Translations under genes and position numbers: made by a program
Source: Sphingomonadales bacterium UBA656
Lineage (GTDB): Bacteria; Pseudomonadota; Alphaproteobacteria; Sphingomonadales; Sphingomonadaceae
Direction: 5' to 3'
Length of the DNA: 64,000 nucleotides
Assembly (NCBI GenBank): GCA_002299895.1
Contig: DBOC01000004.1
Coordinates: forward strand, 19,699 to 83,698
The notes under the pieces: model-generated
The model's input: the letters and a program-made list of their open reading frames with translations, nothing else
Databases searched by the model: none
What the model was told of the DNA's origin: nothing
Part shown: positions 1 to 9,509 of the stretch, in pieces
How positions within the stretch are numbered: position 1 is the first letter of the stretch
Layout: every line of letters begins with the position of its first letter

Positions 1-1364
1 TTCGCGATGGCATGGATTTCGGATACGCTCATGCCCTCGCGCAGGGCTTGTGCCGCAACCAACAAGCGGTCAGGTGTCGCGCGGCTAAGCTCGGCGGACA
101 GTTCGTCCTTTGACGCCCCGCGCAGGGCATCTATATAATTAAAGCCCGACAATCCGGTCTCAAGCCCTCGAAGCGCCTTTTGTATGCTTTCGTGAATGTT
201 TCGGCCAATCGCCATCACCTCACCCACCGATTTCATGGCGGTATGCAGCAACGGCTCGGCGCCCTTGAACTTCTCAAACGCGAAACGCGGAATTTTGGTA
301 ACGACATAGTCAATCGTAGGTTCAAACGACGCTGGCGTTGCGCCGGTAATGTCATTGGTGATCTCGTCGAGCGTGAAGCCAACGGCCAGCTTCGCAGCAA
401 CTTTAGCGATAGGAAAGCCAGTCGCCTTTGACGCCAATGCAGAAGAACGCGAAACGCGCGGGTTCATTTCGATGACAATCAGGCGGCCATCCTTCGGATT
501 GACTGCGAACTGTACGTTCGAACCACCTGTTTCTACACCGATTTCACGCAAACAAGCGATGCTGGCGTTACGCATGATCTGATATTCTTTATCGGTCAAC
601 GTCAGTGCCGGTGCAACTGTGATAGAATCGCCGGTATGGACGCCCATCGGGTCCACATTTTCGATGGAACAGATTATGATAGCATTGTCGGCGCGGTCGC
701 GGACAACCTCCATCTCATATTCTTTCCAACCGAGAAGTGACTCTTCAATCAAAACTTCGGTTGTCGGAGACGCATCCAACCCGCCGGCAACGATCTTGAT
801 AAACTCGTCGCGATTATAGGCAATACCACCGCCGGTGCCGCCCATGGTGAAGCTTGGGCGAATGATGGAAGGCAGGCCAGTGCGTTCCAACACTTCCAGC
901 GCCTCTTCCATCGAATGCGCGATGCCCGATCGCGCGGATTCCAGACCGATTTTGGTCATAGCGTCGCGGAATTTGATCCGATCCTCGGCCTTATCAATCG
1001 CCTCAGCATCAGCGCCAATCATTTCGACACCATATTTCGCCAGCGTGCCATCGTTGAACAAGGCCAAAGCGACGTTTAGCGCCGTCTGCCCGCCCATCGT
1101 CGGCAACACTGCGTCGGGTCGCTCTTTTTCGATGATCTTGGCAACGATTTCGGGCGTAATCGGCTCAACATAGGTCGCGTCGGCCATATCCGGATCGGTC
1201 ATGATCGTCGCAGGGTTCGAATTGACGAGGATGATGCGATAGCCCTCCTCGCGCAGCGCCTTACATGCTTGCGTCCCCGAATAATCAAACTCGCACGCTT
1301 GCCCGATAATGATGGGGCCAGCGCCGATGATGAGGATGGATTTTATGTCAGTGCGTTTGGGCAT
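1..1364 (-). CDS. carB: Carbamoyl-phosphate synthase large subunit (partial, 3' end beyond window)
   Basis: Makes carbamoyl phosphate from bicarbonate, ATP and the ammonia delivered by CarA, feeding arginine and pyrimidine synthesis in the cytoplasm. About 454 N-terminal residues are present, in one frame without a stop. They cover the first ATP-grasp (carboxyphosphate) half and the start of the oligomerisation region. The N-terminus [17 protein letters not shown] is typical of the family, and motifs such as [12 protein letters not shown] are readable. The ATG overlaps the stop of the small upstream gene as TAATG and has an AGGT ribosome site 6 nt upstream. The full protein is normally about 1,070-1,110 aa, so more than half lies to the left of the window. 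Confidence 0.97.
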   Translation of the reverse strand, partial: MPKRTDIKSILIIGAGPIIIGQACEFDYSGTQACKALREEGYRIILVNSNPATIMTDPDMADATYVEPITPEIVAKIIEKERPDAVLPTMGGQTALNVALALFNDGTLAKYGVEMIGADAEAIDKAEDRIKFRDAMTKIGLESARSGIAHSMEEALEVLERTGLPSIIRPSFTMGGTGGGIAYNRDEFIKIVAGGLDASPTTEVLIEESLLGWKEYEMEVVRDRADNAIIICSIENVDPMGVHTGDSITVAPALTLTDKEYQIMRNASIACLREIGVETGGSNVQFAVNPKDGRLIVIEMNPRVSRSSALASKATGFPIAKVAAKLAVGFTLDEITNDITGATPASFEPTIDYVVTKIPRFAFEKFKGAEPLLHTAMKSVGEVMAIGRNIHESIQKALRGLETGLSGFNYIDALRGASKDELSAELSRATPDRLLVAAQALREGMSVSEIHAIA

Positions 1365-1477
1365 TATGCTACCTGTCGCTTGATAATATAGACCGCAGAG
1401 GGCGCGCTACTCCAGGAACCGTCCACATATTGGACAACAACATATTCCCATTGGTGTGGAACGTTCGCAGCGGTCAC
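1364..1477 (-). CDS. Small 37-aa protein coupled between carA and carB
   Basis: Short reading frame filling the gap between carA and carB. It starts with a GTG overlapping the carA stop (GTGA), with GGAG 8 nt upstream inside carA. It ends in a TAA that overlaps the carB ATG (TAATG). The protein is not obviously low complexity: it has WEYVVVQY near residue 10 and AVYIIKRQ near the C-terminus. These resemble the first and last strands of DUF4177-type small domains (WEYkVV ... vFKR), but the middle helix is missing. What is seen is the spacing and double coupling; the DUF4177 relation is inference. It could instead be a leader-type coupling frame with no folded product. Confidence 0.5.
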   Translation of the reverse strand: MTAANVPHQWEYVVVQYVDGSWSSAPSAVYIIKRQVA

Positions 1478-2631
1478 TTCATCATCTCCGCGAATTTTTC
1501 GAAGAGATAATGGCTGTCCTGAGGACCGGGTGAGGCTTCTGGGTGATATTGCACAGAAAACGCTGACTGGTCCGCGAGTTCGAAACCGCAATTGCTGCCG
1601 TCGAATAGGCTGATATGCGTTGCCTTGGCGTTGGCGGGCAAGGTCGCTGCATCGACGGCAAACCCGTGGTTCATACTTGTGATTTCAACTGCACCGTCGC
1701 TGAGGCGCTTGACGGGATGGTTCGCGCCGCGGTGGCCCTGATGCATTTTCTCGGTCTTTGCGCCCACCGCGAGACCAAGCATTTGGTGGCCCAAGCAAAT
1801 GCCGAATAAGGGTTTTTTGGTTTCCAACCATTTCTGGATAACAGGCACAGCATAGACACCCGTTGCGGCGGGATCGCCGGGGCCATTCGACAGGAACAGG
1901 CCATCGGGCGCGTGTACCATGATGTCTTCAAAGGTTGCGGTGGCCGGGACAATGGTCACATCGCAACCGACATCGACGAGGTTACGCAGGATATTGTGTT
2001 TGATGCCATAATCAATGGCGACGACCTTTTTACGCCCCTTGGCTGGCGCGGTATAGCCCGCACCCAGCTTCCAAAGCCCTTGATCCCAGCCATAAGTTTG
2101 CAACGTGGTGACATCCTTGGCGAGGTCCATGCCCTCAAGTCCTGCCCAGGCCTTAGCGCGGGCCAACATGGCGGGCACATCAAAATCGCCACTGGCGGAA
2201 TATGCAATCACGGCGTTTGGCGCGCCGGCCACGCGGATCAGCCGCGTCAGTGCGCGGGTGTCTACGCCGGAGATACCGATGCGGCCATTTGCCTTCATCC
2301 ACGCATCAAAATGCTGCGTACTGCGGAAGTTGGATGGGTTAGTCACATCTTGCCGGACAATTGCGCCCAATGCGTGCGGGTTCAACGCCTCGACATCCTC
2401 TGGGTTGGTGCCCACATTGCCGATATGCGGGAATGTGAAATTGATGATTTGCCCAGCGTAAGACGGGTCTGTCATCACTTCCTGATAACCCGTCATCGCG
2501 GTATTGAAGCAAACTTCGCCAACTGCTTGTCCCTCGGCGCCAAAGCCCCTACCCCAGATGACTTCCCCGGACGCCAGAACCAATACCCCCGTCGCTCCAG
2601 AAGGCGCGCGCGAAGAAATGGGGTCGGCCAT
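1474..2631 (-). CDS. carA: Carbamoyl-phosphate synthase small subunit (glutaminase)
   Basis: Class I glutamine amidotransferase subunit that hydrolyses glutamine and channels ammonia to CarB. It is 385 aa, the usual length. The N-terminal CPSase small-chain domain (about 10-150) includes CFNTAMTGYQE. The C-terminal GATase domain has the nucleophile Cys279 in GICLGHQ and the His363/Glu365 dyad in YHPEAS. The ATG is preceded by AGGAG about 11 nt upstream. It is the first gene of the carA-small ORF-carB unit, transcribed leftward from the roughly 210-bp gap shared with the divergent yqeY. Confidence 0.97.
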   Translation of the reverse strand: MADPISSRAPSGATGVLVLASGEVIWGRGFGAEGQAVGEVCFNTAMTGYQEVMTDPSYAGQIINFTFPHIGNVGTNPEDVEALNPHALGAIVRQDVTNPSNFRSTQHFDAWMKANGRIGISGVDTRALTRLIRVAGAPNAVIAYSASGDFDVPAMLARAKAWAGLEGMDLAKDVTTLQTYGWDQGLWKLGAGYTAPAKGRKKVVAIDYGIKHNILRNLVDVGCDVTIVPATATFEDIMVHAPDGLFLSNGPGDPAATGVYAVPVIQKWLETKKPLFGICLGHQMLGLAVGAKTEKMHQGHRGANHPVKRLSDGAVEITSMNHGFAVDAATLPANAKATHISLFDGSNCGFELADQSAFSVQYHPEASPGPQDSHYLFEKFAEMMK

Positions 2632-2758
2632 GATGGGGTCGCTCCTGATAAGCAGATTACAGCAATGTCGCTAAGGCACCGCGCCTAGAGATTGCGGCCC
2701 AAAGCGTCAATGCAGAAATCGAGAAAGCTGTGGAATGTTTTACGCAATGTGTTCTCAA

Positions 2759-2789
2759 CCGTCCTGCTGAACTTGTTTCAGGGTGACGG
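2759..2789. repeat. Imperfect palindromic intergenic element
   Basis: A 31-base imperfect inverted repeat lies between the divergent carA and yqeY genes. Outer arms CCGTC/GACGG and inner arms CTGAA/TTTCAG flank CTTG. It resembles the short dispersed palindromes (core CTGAACTTGTTTCAGG) that I recall as common in sphingomonad intergenic DNA. There is no T-run, so it is not a typical terminator. Only this copy was found in the window. Confidence 0.4.
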
Positions 2790-2840
2790 AATTTGGATGT
2801 TCGTCTAACGCTATACATCATCAAAAATTCGGAACCAAAT

Positions 2841-3293
2841 ATGATTCGCGACACCATAAAAGCCGCACAGATTACTGCCATGAAAGAGGGCAATAAGGAC
2901 CGCCTGGCCGCAGTTCGCCTGATCCTCGCCAAGATTAAAGACCGCGACATCGAACTGCGCACCGCATCTCAGCAGCCAGATGACGACGCGATGGTGGTTG
3001 AGGTCATGCAGAAAATGATCAAGCAACGCCGCGAATCGATTGCGTTATATGAACAAGGTGGCCGCGCCGAGCTTGCTGCGGTTGAAGCTGCTGAACTAGC
3101 AATTATCGAAGATTTCCTGCCTGCACAGTTGAACGACGCCGACACCAGCGCCGCAATTGAGGCTATCAAGATTGAACTCGGCGCGGAAAGCCTGAAAGAT
3201 ATGGGTCGCGTCATGGCAGTCTTGAAAGAACGTCATGGTCCACAACTCGACATGAGTAAGGCCAGTGCTTTGGTAAAGGCAGCGTTGGGTTAA
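2841..3293 (+). CDS. yqeY: GatB/YqeY domain-containing protein
   Basis: A 150-aa YqeY-family protein, related to the tail domain of the GatB amidotransferase subunit and thought to be a tRNA- or amidation-related accessory factor; its exact role is unknown. MIRDTIKAAQITAMKEGNKD is the standard family start. The reading frame extends 16 codons further upstream, but the ATG at 2841, with GGAA upstream, fits the family length. The later MGRVMAVLKERH stretch is also characteristic. It ends one base before the dnaG GTG, so the two are probably cotranscribed and coupled. yqeY here sits where rpsU stands in the E. coli rpsU-dnaG-rpoD operon. Confidence 0.92.
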   Translation: MIRDTIKAAQITAMKEGNKDRLAAVRLILAKIKDRDIELRTASQQPDDDAMVVEVMQKMIKQRRESIALYEQGGRAELAAVEAAELAIIEDFLPAQLNDADTSAAIEAIKIELGAESLKDMGRVMAVLKERHGPQLDMSKASALVKAALG

Positions 3294-3294
3294 G

Positions 3295-5160
3295 GTGGCA
3301 CTTACCCCGCAATGGCTGGACGAATTACGTGCGCGGATTACGCTATCCGCGCTGATTGGCCGTACTGTAAAGGTTACCAAGGCTGGCCGCGAGTTTAAGG
3401 CCTGCTGCCCGTTCCATAACGAGAAATCGCCGAGCTTCACGATCAATGACGAAAAGGGCTTCTACCATTGCTTTGGCTGTTCTGCACATGGGGATGCCAT
3501 TCGCTGGATGACTGACCAGCGCGGTCTGTCTTTCATGGATGCCATAAAAGAACTTGCAGCAGAGGCCGGTATGGATGTCCCTGCCCCTGATCCAAAGGCA
3601 GCACAGCGCGCCGAGAAGGCCAACAACCTGTATGACGTCATGACGGCAGCGCAGGAATGGTTCGTCACGCAATTGCTTTGCGTCGAAGGCGCGGCCGCGC
3701 GTGGGTACCTTAAGCAGCGCGGATTTACGGAGCAAACGATCCGCGACTTTGGTTTCGGGCTCGCACCGGACAATCGCACAGGCTTAAAAACAGCACTCAA
3801 GCAGTTTGGTGATCCCATGTTGATTGAGGCAGGGTTGCTGATCTCGGTTGATGGAAAAGCGCCTTATGATCGGTTCCGCGGACGTTTGATGATCCCTATC
3901 CGCGACCCACGTGGGCGCGTGATTGCCTTTGGTGGCCGGATTTTGGGCGAAGGCGAACCCAAATATCTCAACTCGCCTGACACGCCGTTGTTCGACAAGG
4001 GCCGCACGCTTTACAATTTGGACAAATGCTCACCCGCCTCGCGCCAAACGGGCCGGGTGATAGTGGTCGAAGGCTATATGGACGTTATCGCTATCGCGCA
4101 GGCGGGCTTTGCAGACACGGTTGCGCCCTTGGGCACAGCACTGACCGAACAGCAGATTCAGATGCTCTGGCGGATGACAGAAAAGCCGTTGTTATGTTTT
4201 GACGGCGACGCTGCTGGGCAAAAAGCCGCCATGCGCGCGGCTTTGCGCGCACTGCCATTGTTGAAACCTGGCCATAGTCTCCAATTTGTGACCTTGCCCC
4301 AGGGACAAGACCCAGACGATTTGGTCAAAGCTTCAGGAGCCACCGCACTCACAACACTTCTAGAAGCCTCTGAGCCGCTCGTTGAGAGACTATGGAAAGC
4401 AGAACTGTCTTCCGGGCCACTCGACACTCCAGAGGACCGTGCGGGGCTTAAACAGCGTCTAGGCGCACATATGTCAAATATCACGGACGGCGAAATTCGT
4501 CGTCATTATGCCGACGCCTTTCGCGAGCGGTATGACAATTTATTCGCGCCGCGACGCAGCGCGCCATTTACGCCATCTGCGCCCTTTATGAGCGGGCAGA
4601 AGCCCAATTGGCGCAAGCCGCTCACGTTGCCGCCGCGCGCCGAAACCAAAAACTTCAACGCCAAGGGCTCGGACTTTCTCATTCAAGGTGTACTCGCAGC
4701 GCTGTTGCGCAACCCCGCACTCATTGCACAGCATCATGAGGCGCTAAGTGACTTCGTTCCACCGGACCCGAATCACGCCGCTTTGCTCAATGGGATGCTC
4801 AACGAATCTTTTGGTAAAGAAACGCTTGATACCGAGGGGCTAATTACCATATTGGGCGAGAAGTTGTATAATGTCGCCTCAACACTGCTCCACAGCAAAG
4901 GTAAGGTCTTTGCCTTTAACCGGGGAGAGTTCGGTACGGGAGGCAACGGATTTTCCAACGTTTCAAAAGATTTGGGCGAAGCAATCAGGCTAATGAAGCA
5001 GCGGCCTGCGCTTGAAGAAGCTCTGGAACGCGCCACGCATTTAGCGAGTTTGGAAATGACTGAAGAAACTTTTGCTGAGCAGCAAAGGTTGCGAAACGAA
5101 AAAAAGGCATTTGACGATCGTATCATCGAATTTTTTCGGCGTGATACGGATAGTTTGTAA
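3295..5160 (+). CDS. dnaG: DNA primase
   Basis: Synthesises RNA primers at the replication fork with DnaB helicase. It is 621 aa. The N-terminal CHC2 zinc-binding domain has CCPFHNEKSPSF, with Cys37/38, His41, Cys59 and Cys62 as ligand candidates. The TOPRIM catalytic domain follows at about 255-345, with VIVVEGYMDVIA and then LCFDGDAAGQKAAMRAA supplying the acidic metal ligands. A poorly conserved helicase-interaction tail makes up the rest. The start is GTG, directly after the yqeY stop (TAAGGTG), implying translational coupling. rpoD follows after 18 nt, giving the classic macromolecular-synthesis arrangement. Confidence 0.97.
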   Translation: MALTPQWLDELRARITLSALIGRTVKVTKAGREFKACCPFHNEKSPSFTINDEKGFYHCFGCSAHGDAIRWMTDQRGLSFMDAIKELAAEAGMDVPAPDPKAAQRAEKANNLYDVMTAAQEWFVTQLLCVEGAAARGYLKQRGFTEQTIRDFGFGLAPDNRTGLKTALKQFGDPMLIEAGLLISVDGKAPYDRFRGRLMIPIRDPRGRVIAFGGRILGEGEPKYLNSPDTPLFDKGRTLYNLDKCSPASRQTGRVIVVEGYMDVIAIAQAGFADTVAPLGTALTEQQIQMLWRMTEKPLLCFDGDAAGQKAAMRAALRALPLLKPGHSLQFVTLPQGQDPDDLVKASGATALTTLLEASEPLVERLWKAELSSGPLDTPEDRAGLKQRLGAHMSNITDGEIRRHYADAFRERYDNLFAPRRSAPFTPSAPFMSGQKPNWRKPLTLPPRAETKNFNAKGSDFLIQGVLAALLRNPALIAQHHEALSDFVPPDPNHAALLNGMLNESFGKETLDTEGLITILGEKLYNVASTLLHSKGKVFAFNRGEFGTGGNGFSNVSKDLGEAIRLMKQRPALEEALERATHLASLEMTEETFAEQQRLRNEKKAFDDRIIEFFRRDTDSL

Positions 5161-5178
5161 GAGTATCGGGGAATTATT

Positions 5179-7218
5179 TTGGCAAGTCGCGCAAATGAAA
5201 ACGAAGAAGATATCGGCGAAAACGGCGATGCGCCGCTGATTGACCTAAATGATGCGACGGTCAAAAAACTGCTCGCCAAGGCTAAGCGCCGGGGTTTCCT
5301 TACGTACGATGAACTGAATGCGGCCCTGCCGCAGGATCAGATGTCGTCCGAACAAATCGAAGACATCATGTCCGCAATTAACGACATGGGCGTGCAGATC
5401 GTCGAGAATGACGAAGCCGGCGACGATAATGAGGACGATACTGAGGAAGAAGTCGAGACCATCGACAATATTTCCGAAAATGACCCGCGCTCGTTGACGA
5501 GCACGGTCAAGAAGACTGGTGCAGGTGAACGCACTGACGACCCAGTTCGTATGTATTTGCGCGAAATGGGCGCAGTAGAATTGCTGTCCCGCGAAGGCGA
5601 AATAGCTATCGCGAAGCGTATCGAATCTGGTCGCGACACCATGATCTTGGGCCTGTGTGAAAGCCCGATCACTTTCCACGCAATTATCGACTGGTCCAAT
5701 GCGCTCAATGACGGCGAAATGCAGTTGCGCGAAATTCTTGATTTGGACGCCATGCTTTCGAAAGAGCCTGCCCCAGAATCGCTCACTGAAGATGGCGAAG
5801 AAGAAGGTGATGGCGAAATCAGCGAGAAAACCGCTGGTCCTTCCTATAAAGAGGAAGATGAAGTCGAAGACGAACCGGACGCCGCAAGCGACGATGACGA
5901 AGATTTGACGGAGCGGCGCTCACGCCCTGTCGAGGAAGAGGAAGAAGATAACACCCTCAGCCTGGCGCAAATGGAAGAGGCGTTAAAGCCTGCTGCGCTA
6001 GAACGCTTCGCCAAGATAACGTCATTGTTCAAGAAATTCTCAAACATTCAGCTTGAGCGTATGCGCGCACTGAATGCTGGTGAAGATTTTTCCACAGCTT
6101 CGGAAAATAAGTATCACAAATTGCGTGAAGAATTGACCGCAGAAGTTGAAAGCGTGCAGTTCCATGCGAACAAGATCGAATATCTTGTCGATCAGCTTTA
6201 CTCATTCAACCGCCGCCTGACGGCGTTGGGTGGTCAGATGCTGCGCTTGGCCGAGCGGCACAAGGTTCCCCGCAAGGCATTCCTGGATAGCTATATGGGT
6301 CATGAGCTCGATGAGAATTGGCTGGCCGAAGTGTCCAACATCGACAAGAAGTGGACGGCTTTTGCCACCAATGAGGCCGAAGGCGTCGAACGCATCCGCA
6401 GCGAGATAGCCGACATCGCAGCCAATACCGGTATGTCGCTCGGCGAATTCCGCCGTATCGTGAATATGGTGCAAAAAGGCGAGCGCGAAGCACGCATCGC
6501 GAAAAAGGAAATGGTTGAGGCGAATTTGCGCCTCGTTATTTCGATTGCCAAAAAATACACCAACCGCGGCTTGCAATTTCTCGACCTTATTCAGGAGGGC
6601 AATATCGGCCTGATGAAGGCGGTCGACAAATTTGAATATCGCCGTGGGTACAAGTTCAGCACTTATGCAACTTGGTGGATTCGTCAGGCGATCACCCGCT
6701 CGATCGCCGATCAGGCGCGGACCATCCGTATCCCCGTGCATATGATTGAAACGATCAACAAGTTGGTGCGCACAAGCCGCCAGTTCCTGCACGAACAAGG
6801 GCGCGAGCCAACTCCGGAAGAAATGGCCGAACGCCTTTCAATGCCGCTTGAAAAAGTGCGCAAAGTGATGAAAATCGCCAAAGAACCCATCAGCCTTGAA
6901 ACCCCAATTGGCGATGAAGAAGACAGCCATTTGGGCGACTTTATCGAAGATAAAAATGCGATCATTCCTGTCGATGCCGCCATTCAGGCAAATTTGAAGG
7001 AAACGGTCACGCGTGTTTTGGCATCGCTTACCCCTCGCGAAGAACGTGTGCTGCGTATGCGCTTTGGCATTGGGATGAACACCGACCACACGCTTGAAGA
7101 AGTCGGTCAGCAATTCAGCGTAACGCGTGAGCGTATTCGTCAGATTGAGGCCAAGGCGCTGCGCAAGCTCAAGCATCCAAGCCGCAGCCGCAAAATGCGC
7201 AGCTTCCTCGACCAATAA
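5179..7218 (+). CDS. rpoD: RNA polymerase primary sigma factor (sigma-70)
   Basis: Housekeeping sigma factor directing RNA polymerase to -35/-10 promoters. It is 679 aa. Region 1.1 is followed by [14 protein letters not shown] (region 1.2), then a long acidic non-conserved insert rich in Glu/Asp (about 200-270). Regions 2.1-2.4 contain [20 protein letters not shown] and [12 protein letters not shown]. Region 4.2 ends with [20 protein letters not shown]. The start is an unusual TTG; no nearer ATG fits the family N-terminus. It lies 18 nt behind dnaG, and a strong terminator follows 21 bases after the stop. Confidence 0.98.
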   Translation: MASRANENEEDIGENGDAPLIDLNDATVKKLLAKAKRRGFLTYDELNAALPQDQMSSEQIEDIMSAINDMGVQIVENDEAGDDNEDDTEEEVETIDNISENDPRSLTSTVKKTGAGERTDDPVRMYLREMGAVELLSREGEIAIAKRIESGRDTMILGLCESPITFHAIIDWSNALNDGEMQLREILDLDAMLSKEPAPESLTEDGEEEGDGEISEKTAGPSYKEEDEVEDEPDAASDDDEDLTERRSRPVEEEEEDNTLSLAQMEEALKPAALERFAKITSLFKKFSNIQLERMRALNAGEDFSTASENKYHKLREELTAEVESVQFHANKIEYLVDQLYSFNRRLTALGGQMLRLAERHKVPRKAFLDSYMGHELDENWLAEVSNIDKKWTAFATNEAEGVERIRSEIADIAANTGMSLGEFRRIVNMVQKGEREARIAKKEMVEANLRLVISIAKKYTNRGLQFLDLIQEGNIGLMKAVDKFEYRRGYKFSTYATWWIRQAITRSIADQARTIRIPVHMIETINKLVRTSRQFLHEQGREPTPEEMAERLSMPLEKVRKVMKIAKEPISLETPIGDEEDSHLGDFIEDKNAIIPVDAAIQANLKETVTRVLASLTPREERVLRMRFGIGMNTDHTLEEVGQQFSVTRERIRQIEAKALRKLKHPSRSRKMRSFLDQ

Positions 7219-7239
7219 CCTGATACGAATGCATTAAAT

Positions 7240-7276
7240 CGGGCCCTTTCCTACTCTAAGGATTGGGCCCGTTTTT
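7240..7276 (+). terminator. Rho-independent terminator of the yqeY-dnaG-rpoD operon
   Basis: Perfect 7-bp stem CGGGCCC/GGGCCCG (7240-7246 with 7265-7271) around an 18-base loop, followed directly by five T. It lies 21 bases after the rpoD stop. Confidence 0.85.
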
Positions 7277-7360
7277 ATATTAGCAGGCTCGCCCCATGTT
7301 CAGGCGTTCAGCCACGCACTTGGTCCCGCAGTATCCTGTTGCATATCGCGATTAGCCCAC

Positions 7361-7385
7361 TTAACGAATTAATCGTTCGATTAAC
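7361..7385. promoter_or_regulatory. Overlapping TTAA-containing palindromes upstream of the MoxR gene
   Basis: Two inverted repeats overlap: AACGA/TCGTT around ATTAA, and TTAATCG/CGATTAA around TT (7369-7375 with 7378-7384). They end 16 bases before the ATG at 7401. Their symmetry and position suggest a dimeric repressor or activator site. The TTAA boxes are spaced 4 and 8 bases apart, which does not match the CtrA consensus (7). Confidence 0.4.
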
Positions 7386-7400
7386 AAAAAGGGTTTGTCC

Positions 7401-8246
7401 ATGCGCTTTGAAGGCACCGATAACTATGTCGCCACTGATGACCTAAAGGTCGCCGTTAACGCCGCCACAAAATTGCGTCGGCCTTTGCTGGTCAAGGGTG
7501 AACCAGGCACCGGCAAGACCGTCCTTGCGCAGGAAATTGCGGCTGCATTGGATGCACCACTCATCGAATGGAATATCAAGTCCACGACCAAGGCGCATCA
7601 GGGTCTTTATGAATATGATGCCGTCGCCCGCCTGCGCGATAGTCAATTGGGCGATGAGCGCGTGCATGACATCAAAAATTACATTAAAAAGGGAAAATTG
7701 TGGGAGGCATTTACCGCGCCCAAATTGCCCGTGCTGTTAATCGACGAAATCGACAAGGCTGACATCGAATTTCCTAACGATTTGTTGCAGGAACTCGATC
7801 GCATGGAGTTCTTCGTTTACGAAACACAAGAAACCATCAAGGCCGTTGAGCGCCCCATCGTCATCATCACTTCAAATAACGAGAAAGAACTGCCGGACGC
7901 GTTTCTGCGCCGTTGTTTCTTCCATTATATCAAATTTCCGGATCGCACGACGATGCAGTCGATTATCGATGTGCACTTTCCTGGCATCCAAAAAATGCTT
8001 GTGTCTAAGGCAATGGACATTTTTTACGAAGTTCGGGATGTGCCTGGCCTCAAGAAAAAGCCAAGCACAAGCGAATTGCTCGATTGGTTGAAGCTATTGC
8101 TGCACGAAGATATGCCATTGGATGTGCTTCAGTCGCGTGATCCGACCAAGGCGATCCCGCCTTTACATGGCGCGCTGCTTAAGAATGAGCAGGACATCAT
8201 GTTGTTTGAGCGACTTGCGTTCATGGCCCGTCGCCCCAACACGTAA
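7401..8246 (+). CDS. MoxR-family AAA+ ATPase
   Basis: A 281-aa MoxR-type AAA+ ATPase. Such proteins work with a VWA-domain partner as chaperones or metal-insertion and maturation factors. The Walker A motif GEPGTGKT is at 33-40, Walker B LLIDEIDKAD near 115, and sensor-1 IVIITSNNEKELPDAFLRRC near 155. The ATG at 7401 has AGGG 7 nt upstream; a TTG two codons earlier is possible. The partner VWA gene follows after 78 bases on the same strand, the classic MoxR-VWA pairing. The specific client cannot be deduced from the sequence. Confidence 0.92.
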   Translation: MRFEGTDNYVATDDLKVAVNAATKLRRPLLVKGEPGTGKTVLAQEIAAALDAPLIEWNIKSTTKAHQGLYEYDAVARLRDSQLGDERVHDIKNYIKKGKLWEAFTAPKLPVLLIDEIDKADIEFPNDLLQELDRMEFFVYETQETIKAVERPIVIITSNNEKELPDAFLRRCFFHYIKFPDRTTMQSIIDVHFPGIQKMLVSKAMDIFYEVRDVPGLKKKPSTSELLDWLKLLLHEDMPLDVLQSRDPTKAIPPLHGALLKNEQDIMLFERLAFMARRPNT

Positions 8247-8324
8247 ATTTCATCCGCGCGCTTTTCGCCTCGAGAGTCGCTCATTCACAAAGCATAATCG
8301 GTCGCATTATACAGGAACCAGCAG

Positions 8325-9509
8325 ATGTTTTTTTCATTCATGGAAGAGTTGCGGTCTGCGGGCATCTCGGCTTCGCTGAAAGAGCATTTGGCGTTACTTG
8401 CCGCATTGGACGCCGACGTGATTGGCCAAAGCCCAGAAGAGTTCTACTATCTGGCGCGCGCCACATTGGTTAAAGACGAAGCATTACTGGATCGTTTTGA
8501 TCAAGTTTTTGGCAAAGTTTTTAAAGGTGTATTTACCGAATATGGACAAAACCCCGTCGATGTTCCCGCCGATTGGTTGAAAGCCATCGCCGAAAAATAT
8601 CTGTCGCCCGAGGAAATGGCGAAGATTGAAAAAATGGGCAGCTGGGACGAATTGATGGAGACACTGAAAAAGCGTCTAGAAGAACAAGAAAAGCGCCACC
8701 AGGGTGGCAATAAATGGGTCGGCACTGGGGGCACCTCGCCTTATGGTAATTCAGGCTATCACCCTGAAGGCGTACGGATTGGTGGCGAATCCAAACATAA
8801 GCGTGCGGTCAAAGTATGGGACAAGCGCGAGTTTCAGAATCTCGACAACACCAAAGAATTGGGCACGCGAAATATCAAAATCGCAATGCGCCGCTTGCGT
8901 CGATTCGCCCGTGATGGAGCAGTGGAAGAGCTAGATATCGACGGCACGATTAACGGCACGGCTCGGCAAGGCTGGCTTGACATCAAAATGCGTCCGGAAC
9001 GGCGCAATGCCATTAAGGTGCTATTGATGTTGGACGTTGGCGGATCGATGGATCCGTTTATTAAACTTTGCGAAGAATTATTCAGTGCTGCCACTAGCGA
9101 ATTCAAAAATTTAGAATTTTTCTATTTTCATAACTGCCCATATGAAGGCGTGTGGAAAGACAATAAACGCCGGTTTAGCGAGCGCACGCAAATGTGGGAC
9201 GTCCTGCACAAATTCCCGCACGATTATAAGGTTGTAATGGTCGGCGATGCCTCCATGAGCCCTTATGAGATAACCCATCCCGGCGGTTCGGTCGAACATT
9301 TCAACGAAGAATCGGGCGCGGTATGGATGAACCGTATCACCAGCACTTATCCGGCAACGGTTTGGTTGAACCCTGTGCCCGAAAAGCAATGGGGCTATTC
9401 GCAATCGACGAAGATCATCAAGGAACTGATGAACGATCGCATGTATCCTTTGACGCTCGAAGGTCTAGATGACGCGATGCGCGAGCTAAGCCGCAAGCAC
9501 GGGCATTAA
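8325..9509 (+). CDS. VWA domain-containing (CoxE-like) protein
   Basis: A 394-aa CoxE/YehP-like protein. It has a helical N-terminal region (1-125), a Gly-rich linker near 127-155, and a C-terminal von Willebrand A fold starting at about 232. The MIDAS position reads LLMLDVGGSMD (DVGGS at 237-241). The canonical motif is DxSxS, so the first MIDAS serine is replaced by glycine. The later FYFHNCPYEGVW and KVVMVGDASMSPYE are typical of this family. The ATG has AGGAA about 9 nt upstream. It presumably acts with the preceding MoxR ATPase. Its end overlaps the convergent DUF1343 gene by 4 bases. Confidence 0.9.
   Translation: MFFSFMEELRSAGISASLKEHLALLAALDADVIGQSPEEFYYLARATLVKDEALLDRFDQVFGKVFKGVFTEYGQNPVDVPADWLKAIAEKYLSPEEMAKIEKMGSWDELMETLKKRLEEQEKRHQGGNKWVGTGGTSPYGNSGYHPEGVRIGGESKHKRAVKVWDKREFQNLDNTKELGTRNIKIAMRRLRRFARDGAVEELDIDGTINGTARQGWLDIKMRPERRNAIKVLLMLDVGGSMDPFIKLCEELFSAATSEFKNLEFFYFHNCPYEGVWKDNKRRFSERTQMWDVLHKFPHDYKVVMVGDASMSPYEITHPGGSVEHFNEESGAVWMNRITSTYPATVWLNPVPEKQWGYSQSTKIIKELMNDRMYPLTLEGLDDAMRELSRKHGH

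Noticed and set aside
1912..2688. A 258-codon open frame opposite carA
   Set aside because: Shadow; it runs across the carA start and promoter and has no recognisable protein features.
7361..7384. CtrA box upstream of the MoxR gene
   Set aside because: TTAA boxes are 4 and 8 bases apart, whereas the CtrA site needs TTAA-N7-TTAA.
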